Below are positions 21,495 to 27,310 of a stretch of DNA of 27,310 nt, piece by piece. Below the pieces are notes generated by a model, which saw nothing but the letters and a program-made list of their open reading frames with translations, was not told where the DNA came from and ran no database searches. Numbering within the stretch: position 1 is the first letter of the stretch; each line of letters starts with the position of its first letter. A program made the translations under genes and the position numbers. Origin of the DNA: an uncultured Phascolarctobacterium sp. (GTDB lineage Bacteria > Bacillota > Negativicutes > Acidaminococcales > Acidaminococcaceae); assembly GCF_905212365.1 (NCBI RefSeq), contig NZ_CAJMEH010000022.1:1-27310 (forward strand). Direction: 5' to 3'.

Positions 21495-22579
21495 GCAAGA
21501 TCGTGATTTCCGGGTATTATGGATTTGCTAACGCCGGAGATGAGGCTATGCTGACCGCGATCATCAAAGCTTTGCGCAGTACGGAAAATTCTGTCGGGCT
21601 GACGGTTATTTCGGGCAACCCCCAGGTGACGGCAGCCAGATATAATGTAACTTCCATTCATCGTTTTAATCCCTGGGAAATTTTAACGGCCCTGCGGAGC
21701 TGCGACCTGCTTTTGAGCGGCGGCGGCAGCTTGCTGCAGGACGTCACCAGTAAGCGCAGCTTACTGTATTATTTGTCAATTTTGGCTTTGGGGCTGCTCT
21801 TGGGCAAGCGGGTGATGCTCTTTGCTCAGGGCATCGGCCCCATTCACAGCCGTTTGCTGCGCAAGCTGACGCAGGCGGTATGCAGCCGCGTGGACTTGAT
21901 TACGGTACGGGACCAGGATTCGCTGTACGAGCTGCGGCGTATTGGCATTCCTGCCGAAAAGGTGCAGCTGACTGCCGACGCCGTGCTGACGCTGCCGCCG
22001 GAGGGATTGGAGCAGGGCAGAAAGCTTTTGGAAAAATTTAAGGCGCCGCAGGATAAAATGCTGCTTGCCGTTTCCGTGCGCAAATGGCAGGACGACGACC
22101 GCTATCTTTTGGAGCTGGCCAAGGCGGCAGATTCCTTAAGCGAGGAGTTCGGCGCGCATGTGGTGCTGCTGCCCCTGCAATATCCTGTGGATGTGGAGGC
22201 TTGCGCCCGTTTGCAGCATTTTATGGTGCATAAGGATAGCAGTACGGTGCTGGCCGCCGATTGCGATACGGAGCAATTTTTGTCTTTGATGGGCAATTTT
22301 GATTTGCTGATCGGTATGCGGCTGCATGCGCTGATTTTTGCCGCAGTAATGGAGCTGCCCTTTGCGGCTGTATCCTATGACCCCAAAATCGACGGCTTTG
22401 TGAAGGATATCGATGGGCTGACGGCGGGCAGGGTAGAAAGCCTGCAGGCGGCGCAGGTAGTAGCGGCCGCCAAACAGGCGCTGAGCCGGGGCTGCCGCGG
22501 CGATAGGCTGCAAAAGCTGCGGGCGAAGGCCATGCTCAATGCCAGGCAGGCGCTGGCTTTGCTGACGAAAGGAGATTGA
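21491..22579 (+). CDS. csaB: Polysaccharide pyruvyl transferase CsaB
   Basis: Transfers pyruvate from phosphoenolpyruvate to a secondary cell-wall polysaccharide; in Firmicutes this ketal is the ligand for SLH domains. 362 residues from ATG 21491, which overlaps the DUF5693 stop; an upstream ATG at 21467 adds eight residues unlike the family. Motifs: MSKIVISGYYGFANAGDEAM at the start, DLLLSGGGSLLQDVTSKRSL, LFAQGIGPI, VITVRDQDSLYEL-like segment, LTADAVL, and the C-terminal LLIGMRLHALIFAAVMELPF then VSYDPKIDGF. In Negativicutes, SLH-bearing OmpM proteins tether the outer membrane, giving CsaB a plausible envelope role here. ftsE follows 4 nt later. Confidence 0.93.
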   Translation: MSKIVISGYYGFANAGDEAMLTAIIKALRSTENSVGLTVISGNPQVTAARYNVTSIHRFNPWEILTALRSCDLLLSGGGSLLQDVTSKRSLLYYLSILALGLLLGKRVMLFAQGIGPIHSRLLRKLTQAVCSRVDLITVRDQDSLYELRRIGIPAEKVQLTADAVLTLPPEGLEQGRKLLEKFKAPQDKMLLAVSVRKWQDDDRYLLELAKAADSLSEEFGAHVVLLPLQYPVDVEACARLQHFMVHKDSSTVLAADCDTEQFLSLMGNFDLLIGMRLHALIFAAVMELPFAAVSYDPKIDGFVKDIDGLTAGRVESLQAAQVVAAAKQALSRGCRGDRLQKLRAKAMLNARQALALLTKGD

Positions 22580-22583
22580 AGGC

Positions 22584-23270
22584 ATGCTGATAATGACGGA
22601 TGTAAGCAAGGTGTACCCCGGCGGGTCCGTAGCCTTGCAGGATGTCAATGTACATATAGAACCAGGCGAATTTGTTTTTGTTGTCGGGCCCAGCGGCGCC
22701 GGTAAATCTACCTTTATCAAAATGCTGTTCCGTGAGGTTTTGCCTACTACGGGCAGCATTTTTGTCAATGGCACGGATATTATGGCGCTGACCCCTAAGG
22801 AAATCCCCTATATGCGGCGTCAGCTGGGGATTATCTTTCAGGATTACCGCCTGCTGCCCGACCGCACGGTTTATGAAAACGTGGCCTTTGCCATGCAGGT
22901 TATCGAAGCGCCGCACCGCAAAATTAAGCGGCAGGTTTTAAACGTACTGGATTTAGTAGGGCTGCGCCATCGCTCCGACGCTTATCCCAACGAGCTGAGC
23001 GGCGGCGAGCCGCAGCGCATCGCTATTGCCAGGGCAATAGTCAACGATCCGCTGCTGGTCATTGCTGACGAGCCGACGGGCAATCTGGACCCGGAGACAA
23101 GCTGGGACATTATGGAAATCTTTAAGGAAATCAACGCTACCGGCACTACCATCGTCATGGCTACCCATGATAAGGATGTAGTGGACGCTATGGGCAAGCG
23201 GGTTATCGCTATCGAAAAGGGACGTATTGTGCGCGACGAACACGAAGGAGTTTATGGCTATGAGCTTTAG
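22584..23270 (+). CDS. ftsE: Cell division ATP-binding protein FtsE
   Basis: 228-residue ABC ATPase that partners FtsX and switches on septal peptidoglycan hydrolysis. Opening MLIMTDVSKVYPGGSVALQD is typical. Walker A is GPSGAGKST, the Q-loop region is GIIFQDYRLLPDRTVYENVA, and Walker B is LLVIADEPTGNLDPETSWDI with H-loop MATHDKDVV. The signature reads LSGGEPQR, with proline where most FtsE have glutamine (LSGGEQQR). GGAG lies 9 nt before ATG. It overlaps ftsX by 11 bp. Confidence 0.96.
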   Translation: MLIMTDVSKVYPGGSVALQDVNVHIEPGEFVFVVGPSGAGKSTFIKMLFREVLPTTGSIFVNGTDIMALTPKEIPYMRRQLGIIFQDYRLLPDRTVYENVAFAMQVIEAPHRKIKRQVLNVLDLVGLRHRSDAYPNELSGGEPQRIAIARAIVNDPLLVIADEPTGNLDPETSWDIMEIFKEINATGTTIVMATHDKDVVDAMGKRVIAIEKGRIVRDEHEGVYGYEL

Positions 23271-24147
23271 TACGAAGGAATATTTTATCAAGGAAACCTA
23301 TAAATCCATTCGTCGCAACGGCTTCATGAGCTTTGCTTCCATTTCCACCGTGGCCGTGTCCCTGCTGGTGTTGGGTATGTTCCTGCTGATTTTTTTGAAT
23401 ACCAATAATCTGGCGAAATATCTGGAAAGCCAGGTGCAGGTATCCGTATATATGCAGGACGACGCCAAGGCGGAGGAATTAACGTCCGTCAAGGAGCAGC
23501 TGCAGAAGATGCCCGGCGTGGTTAAGGTAACTGCTGTAAGCAAGGAGCAGGCTTTAGAGCGCTTTAAGGAACGCCTGGGCGACCAGGAGCAGCTGCTCAA
23601 CAGCCTGGGCAAGGATAATCCCTTTCCCAATTCCTTTGACGTACAGGTGGATAACCCGGAGCGTATTAAGGCGATTACGCCTTTAATCGGCCAGCTGCCC
23701 AAGGTGGAAACGGCTAAGTTCGGGCAGGAGGTAGTGGAGCATTTATTCCAGCTGACGAAGATACTGCGCTTTGGCGGCGTGGTGCTGATTATCTTTTTGG
23801 CCATGGCCACGCTGTTCATCATCAGCAATACCATTCGTCTGACTGTCTTTGCCCGGCGCAAGGAAGTAGTCATTATGAAATATGTGGGCGCGACGGATTG
23901 GTTCATTCGCTGGCCCTTTTTGCTGGAGGGCATGACGCTGGGCTTCTTCGGCGCTATTTTGGCGTCGCTCTTTATCAACAGCATTTATTCGGCGCTGCTG
24001 GACCGCATCCACGCTACGCTGGCCTTTCTGCCGCTGCTGCCGCCGTCCCCGCTGCTGGGCTATGTGACGCTGTTTTTGCTGGCGGCGGGCACGGGCATCG
24101 GCGCGCTGGGCAGCTATATTTCCCTGCGCAAATTTTTGCGCGTTTAA
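23260..24147 (+). CDS. ftsX: Cell division protein FtsX
   Basis: 295-residue membrane subunit of the FtsEX complex. ATG 23260 is preferred: AAGGAG is 9 nt upstream, while ATG 23254 is only 3 nt from it. After EYFIKETYKSIRRNGFMSF, membrane helix 1 (about 22-45) leads to the extracytoplasmic loop (about 50-165, QVQVSVYMQDDAKAEELTSV onward), which normally binds the peptidoglycan hydrolase activator. Three more helices follow (about 170-195, 220-245, 260-285) with the cytoplasmic MKYVGATDWFIRWPFLLEGM segment. The next gene encodes the probable partner hydrolase. Confidence 0.95.
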   Translation: MSFSTKEYFIKETYKSIRRNGFMSFASISTVAVSLLVLGMFLLIFLNTNNLAKYLESQVQVSVYMQDDAKAEELTSVKEQLQKMPGVVKVTAVSKEQALERFKERLGDQEQLLNSLGKDNPFPNSFDVQVDNPERIKAITPLIGQLPKVETAKFGQEVVEHLFQLTKILRFGGVVLIIFLAMATLFIISNTIRLTVFARRKEVVIMKYVGATDWFIRWPFLLEGMTLGFFGAILASLFINSIYSALLDRIHATLAFLPLLPPSPLLGYVTLFLLAAGTGIGALGSYISLRKFLRV

Positions 24148-24162
24148 AGGGAGGCCGGGTAT

Positions 24163-25308
24163 ATGCGTAAAAAATACTTGGCGCACGCTGCGCTGGCTTT
24201 GCTTCTGGCATTGCTGCCCGTTTACGGGGCCTGGTGCCTGGCCGACGCGGCGGACGATAAGCGGGCGGAGCTGAATTCGGTGCAGGCGCAGATGCAGGAA
24301 ATGCAGGTGCGCAAGGAGGCGGCGCGCCAGCGCGCGGAAGCGGTCAACGCCGATTTGCAGAATATTATGGGCGACCTTAACGATTTGCAGGGACGTGCCA
24401 ACGAGCTGCGGAAAAAGCGCGACGGGCTGCAGCAGATTATCGACGAAAATCAGGCGCAGCTGGCGAAAAAGAAACAAGAGCAGGAGCAGCGGCTGGAGGT
24501 TTACCGCAAACGCTTGCGGGCTATTTATATCAACGGTCAGGTTAATTATCTGGACGTGCTTTTAGGCGCGAAGGATTTCAGCGATTTTTCCTCCAGAATG
24601 TATTTGCTGCAAAAAATTATCAGCAGCGATATAGAGCTTTTGGAGCAGCTGAAAAAGGATGAAGAAGAAATCAAGACCCGTCAGGCGCAGCTGGACGCTT
24701 CCATGAAGGAGATTAAGGCCGCCGAGGCGGAGCTGGAAAATAAAACCGCCAGAGTTAATAAGCTGCGGGAACAGCGCGCGCATATTCTTTATGCCGCGCA
24801 GGAGGAAGAGCAGCAAAGCCAGTACGAATACGACCGTTTATTGGCGATCAGCGAAAATATCGCGGCTATGCTGCGCAATATGGAAGCCAACGGCGGCGGA
24901 GCCACCGAAAGCAGCGGCGGCACCGGACGCTTTATGTGGCCCTGCCGCGGCGAGATTACCTCGTATTACGGCTGGCGCACCCATCCTATTTTTGGCACGA
25001 CTAAATATCACAGCGGTATGGATATTGCCGTGGATTACGGCACCCCGATTTACGCCGCCGATTCCGGTACCGTAGTGTACAGCGGCTGGCTGGGCGGCTA
25101 CGGCTACTGCGTCATGATCGATCATGGCGGAGGCCTGGTAACGCTGTACGGTCATAATCAGGGCTTGAATGTCAACGAAGGCCAGTATGTAAACAAGGGC
25201 ACGGTTATTGCCTATGCGGGCAGTACGGGCTATTCCACCGGACCCCATTGCCACTTTGAGGTGCGCCTGCACGGCGAGGTGACGGAGCCCTTGGATTACT
25301 TACCTTAA
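24163..25308 (+). CDS. M23 (LytM) peptidase with coiled coil, FtsEX-linked murein hydrolase
   Basis: 381-residue exported protein. A signal peptide ends near YGAWCLADA (about residue 28). A long coiled coil fills about 28-245 (repeated Q, E, K, R heptads with a short loop at VNYLDVLLGAKDFSDF), as in EnvC, PcsB and CwlO. The C-terminal LytM domain (about 262-378) holds complete zinc residues: HSGMD (H and D), YGHNQG, and PHCHFEVR (HxH). EnvC of proteobacteria lacks these and only activates amidases; this one should be an active endopeptidase. GGGAGG is 8 nt before ATG 24163. Its place right after ftsX suggests direct control by FtsEX across the membrane. Confidence 0.93.
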   Translation: MRKKYLAHAALALLLALLPVYGAWCLADAADDKRAELNSVQAQMQEMQVRKEAARQRAEAVNADLQNIMGDLNDLQGRANELRKKRDGLQQIIDENQAQLAKKKQEQEQRLEVYRKRLRAIYINGQVNYLDVLLGAKDFSDFSSRMYLLQKIISSDIELLEQLKKDEEEIKTRQAQLDASMKEIKAAEAELENKTARVNKLREQRAHILYAAQEEEQQSQYEYDRLLAISENIAAMLRNMEANGGGATESSGGTGRFMWPCRGEITSYYGWRTHPIFGTTKYHSGMDIAVDYGTPIYAADSGTVVYSGWLGGYGYCVMIDHGGGLVTLYGHNQGLNVNEGQYVNKGTVIAYAGSTGYSTGPHCHFEVRLHGEVTEPLDYLP

Positions 25309-25327
25309 TTAAAGTGGAGGCGCAAAA

Positions 25328-26491
25328 TTGTTTAGTAAAAGAACGTGGCAGCTGGCTGCCTGCTGCGCGGCTACGGCGGTGCTGACGGCGGCGTCGCTGC
25401 TGTGCGCGGGGGGCGTGCTGCTGGAAAGAATAACGGGCAGCGCTTCTGAATCGGTGCGCTTTTTGCGGACGATGCATTTGCTGAAAAATAATTATAACGG
25501 CGACGTGGATAATCATACGCTGTTTGAAGGAGCCATCAAGGGCATGGTTGAGGGCGTGGGCGATCCCTATACGGTATATCTTAACCGCAAGGATTTTCAG
25601 CAGCTCAACGAAATGACCGACGGCACCTTCGGCGGTATCGGCATCGTTTTTGGCAAGCGCGGCGACGATTATATCGTTATTTCGGCGCTGCCGGATAACC
25701 CCGGCGCGCTGGCCGGCATTAAAAGCGGCGATATCATTACGGCGGTGGACGGGCAGCCCACGCGCAGTATGAATATGGAGCAGGTGGCTAACAGTATCCG
25801 CGGCCAGCAGGGCACGGAGGTGGAGCTGGAGCTGAAGGATAAGGAAGGCCAGCTGCGCAAGGTGCGCGTGGTGCGTAAGGAAATCAAAAATCCGTCGGTG
25901 GGCGGACAATTTGTGCCCGATACCAAAATCGGCTATATCCGCGTGGCGGTGTTTAACGAAAATACGGGCGCGGACTTTGCCAAGGAATACCAAAAGTTGG
26001 AGCAGCAGGGTATGCAGGCTTTAGTGCTGGATTTGCGCGGCAATCCCGGCGGCCTTCTGGACGCAGGCGTAGCGGTAGCAGGCATGCTGGTGCCTAAGGG
26101 GCCCATCGTGTCGGTAGTCGACAAGGCCGGTAATAAATATGTAGAAAAATCTTCTTTGGAAAAGGTGAAGTATCCGCTGGCGGTGCTGGTGGATCATGGC
26201 AGCGCCAGCGCGTCTGAGATTGTGGCCGGGGCGATTAAGGATACCCGGTCCGGCAGGCTGTTCGGCGTCAAGACCTTCGGCAAGGGCAGCGTGCAGTCCG
26301 TGTACCGGCTGGACAGCGGCACGGCGGTGAAGATTACCGTGGCTAAATATTATACGCCCTCCGGCGTATCCATTCATAACGTGGGCATCGAGCCGGACGA
26401 GGTAGTGGAGCTGCCGGAAAACGCCGTTAAGGATGTGCAGCTGGAGGCGGCTGTGGATTATTTGAAAAAGACGCTGCGAGAGCAGGAGTGA
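25328..26491 (+). CDS. S41 family C-terminal processing peptidase (CtpA-like)
   Basis: 387-residue exported or membrane-anchored serine protease, TTG start with GGAGG 7 nt upstream. An N-terminal hydrophobic segment (about 8-30) serves as signal or anchor. A PDZ domain (about 95-180, TFGGIGIVFGKRGDDYIVIS and GDIITAVDGQPT) selects C-termini. In the S41 domain, the catalytic serine lies in DHGSASASEIVAGAI and the lysine in GVKTFGKGSVQ. These enzymes trim or degrade periplasmic proteins, often peptidoglycan hydrolases, which would suit the M23 peptidase encoded 19 bp upstream. It is last in the secA-to-ctp run. Confidence 0.94.
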   Translation: MFSKRTWQLAACCAATAVLTAASLLCAGGVLLERITGSASESVRFLRTMHLLKNNYNGDVDNHTLFEGAIKGMVEGVGDPYTVYLNRKDFQQLNEMTDGTFGGIGIVFGKRGDDYIVISALPDNPGALAGIKSGDIITAVDGQPTRSMNMEQVANSIRGQQGTEVELELKDKEGQLRKVRVVRKEIKNPSVGGQFVPDTKIGYIRVAVFNENTGADFAKEYQKLEQQGMQALVLDLRGNPGGLLDAGVAVAGMLVPKGPIVSVVDKAGNKYVEKSSLEKVKYPLAVLVDHGSASASEIVAGAIKDTRSGRLFGVKTFGKGSVQSVYRLDSGTAVKITVAKYYTPSGVSIHNVGIEPDEVVELPENAVKDVQLEAAVDYLKKTLREQE

Positions 26492-26594
26492 TACTGCCGA
26501 CGGTATGCTGGTTAAGCGGCCTATCGTAGTGCAGGACGACGGTTCGGTGCTGGTGGGCTTTAAGCAGGCGGAATACGAGGCTAAGGGATTGTAA
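26484..26594 (+). pseudogene. C-terminal remnant of an ArsC/Spx-family gene
   Basis: The frame ending TAA 26592-26594 reads DGMLVKRPIVVQDDGSVLVG followed by FKQAEYEAKGL, the conserved C-terminus of arsenate-reductase-like/Spx proteins (the KRP-V...VGF pattern). Only about 35 codons remain, fused directly to the end of the S41 gene; the thioredoxin-fold N-terminus with its cysteine is absent. An ATG at 26505 gives at most a 29-residue peptide without a ribosome-binding site. It looks like a deletion scar. Confidence 0.7.
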
Positions 26595-26607
26595 GGAGGT
26601 TTTACTT

Positions 26608-27129
26608 ATGAATCAGGTTTTGCAGGCGATCAAGGAGCGCCGCAGCGTGCGGCAGTATAAGCCGGACATGGTGCCGCAGGAGCTTATCGAGCAAATCGTG
26701 GAGGCAGGTACTTTTGCTGCCAGCGGTCACGGCAAGCAGTCGGCTATTATCGTGGCGGTAACGGATAAGGAAACACGCGACCAGCTGGCTCGCATGAACC
26801 GTGAAATTATGGGCGTAAAGTCCGATACCTTTTACGGCGCGCCGGTGGTTTTGGTAGTGCTGGCCCGTTTGGACAGCCCGCACCGCGTTTACGACGGCAG
26901 TCTGGTAATGGGCAATTTAATGCTGGCCGCTCATGCCCTGGGCCTGGGCAGCTGCTGGATACACCGCGCTAAGCAGGAGTTTGAATCAGAAGAAGGCAAG
27001 GAGCTGCTGCGCAAGTGGGGTATAGAGGGCGAGTACGAGGGCATCGGCCATTGCATAATCGGCTATCCTGCCGGACCGCAGCCTAAGGCGCATCCGCGTA
27101 AGGCTGATTATGTTTATTATGTGAAGTAG
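26608..27129 (+). CDS. Nitroreductase family protein
   Basis: 173-residue FMN-dependent oxidoreductase of the nitroreductase superfamily. The phosphate-binding opening is IKERRSVRQYKPDMVPQELI, then AGTFAASGHGKQ, and a C-terminal NLMLAAHALGLGSCWIHRAK and GIGHCIIGYPAG. AAGGAGG lies 8 nt before ATG 26608. Such enzymes usually work as dimers with NAD(P)H on nitro-compounds, quinones or flavin; the natural substrate is not evident. A terminator follows. It may share a transcript with the remnant gene upstream; no separate promoter was recognised. Confidence 0.92.
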   Translation: MNQVLQAIKERRSVRQYKPDMVPQELIEQIVEAGTFAASGHGKQSAIIVAVTDKETRDQLARMNREIMGVKSDTFYGAPVVLVVLARLDSPHRVYDGSLVMGNLMLAAHALGLGSCWIHRAKQEFESEEGKELLRKWGIEGEYEGIGHCIIGYPAGPQPKAHPRKADYVYYVK

Positions 27130-27163
27130 ATAGTGAACCGATTAATTTAATAAGAAGAAATAA

Positions 27164-27212
27164 AAAGGGGACTGCTGCAGAAGCGCTTCGGCGCTGTGCG
27201 GCAGTCCCCTTT
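27164..27212 (-). terminator. Strong hairpin between two convergent genes
   Basis: AAAGGGGACTGC (27164-27175) pairs with GCAGTCCCCTTT (27201-27212); an inner AGCGC-TTCG-GCGCT hairpin adds stability. The better T run (TTTTTATTT) lies on the minus strand, serving the gene at 27252; the plus-strand side (TTTGTAGTTT) may also stop the nitroreductase transcript. Confidence 0.8.
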
Positions 27213-27251
27213 GTAGTTTAGCGATGCGGCGGCTAAAACCGGCGCATCATT

Positions 27252-27310
27252 TTATTTAGCGGCGGCAAGTACGCGGGTCAGGGCGTCGATGTTGGCGCTC
27301 AGCTTATCGA
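27252..27310 (-). CDS. C-terminal end of an unidentified gene (N-terminus beyond window)
   Basis: The minus frame ending TAA 27254-27252 is open to the window edge and reads DKLSANIDALTRVLAAAK at its end, an amphipathic helix in the same GC-rich codon style. A terminator with a minus-strand T run sits 40 nt beyond the stop, which supports a real gene end. Eighteen residues are too few to name the family. Confidence 0.55.
   Translation of the reverse strand, partial: DKLSANIDALTRVLAAAK

Noticed and set aside
1..27310. CRISPR array, insertion sequence, prophage or integrase
   Set aside because: No regularly spaced repeats, transposase or integrase motifs were found on either strand.

Overview
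The window looks like chromosome of a diderm Firmicute (class Negativicutes, probably the Acidaminococcaceae/Selenomonadaceae side). Three things point there: a two-partner secretion locus needing an outer membrane; a eukaryote-type lysine/ornithine decarboxylase close in length and motifs to the Selenomonas ruminantium enzyme that makes cadaverine for peptidoglycan; and a Firmicute-type block with secA, prfB, DUF5693, csaB and ftsEX. Start sites often use TTG or GTG behind strong Shine-Dalgarno (SD) sequences.

Layout. 1-4012 (minus): a TpsB outer-membrane transporter followed by a large TpsA exoprotein that runs off the left edge and appears to carry two TPS (haemagglutination-activity) domains. 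4016-4900: a small accessory zone with a tiny membrane-protein ORF, a remnant of a second copy of its end, and a type I toxin-antitoxin unit too small for ordinary gene calling (25-residue holin-like toxin on minus, terminated antisense RNA on plus). 4902-5216: a cupin. 5360-9118 (minus): PLP decarboxylase, serS and a thioredoxin-reductase-like flavoprotein lacking the usual CxxC. 9293-9530: tRNA-Lys, tRNA-Glu, tRNA-Val. 9714-10337 (minus): a stand-alone, partly degenerate HD-GYP protein. 10476-10697: a large structured non-coding RNA with its own promoter, family not identified. 10803-13930: a polar amino acid ABC importer with two tandem binding proteins. 14115-14648: long-form hibernation factor. 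14807-15416: a DUF4160/DUF2442 pair between two near-identical hairpins. 15661-26491: secA, prfB (programmed +1 frameshift), DUF5693, csaB, ftsE, ftsX, M23 peptidase, S41 peptidase. 26484-27129: remnant of an ArsC/Spx-like gene, then a nitroreductase. 27252-27310: the end of an unidentified minus-strand gene.

Functionally the window is rich in envelope biology: Sec export, cell-division control of peptidoglycan hydrolysis (FtsEX plus M23 peptidase), pyruvylation of cell-wall polymer (CsaB), probable cadaverine supply for peptidoglycan, and two-partner secretion across the outer membrane. Promoters named here are hexamer matches with sensible spacing, read by eye and not tested. All family assignments come from motif recognition in the translations; no database search was run.
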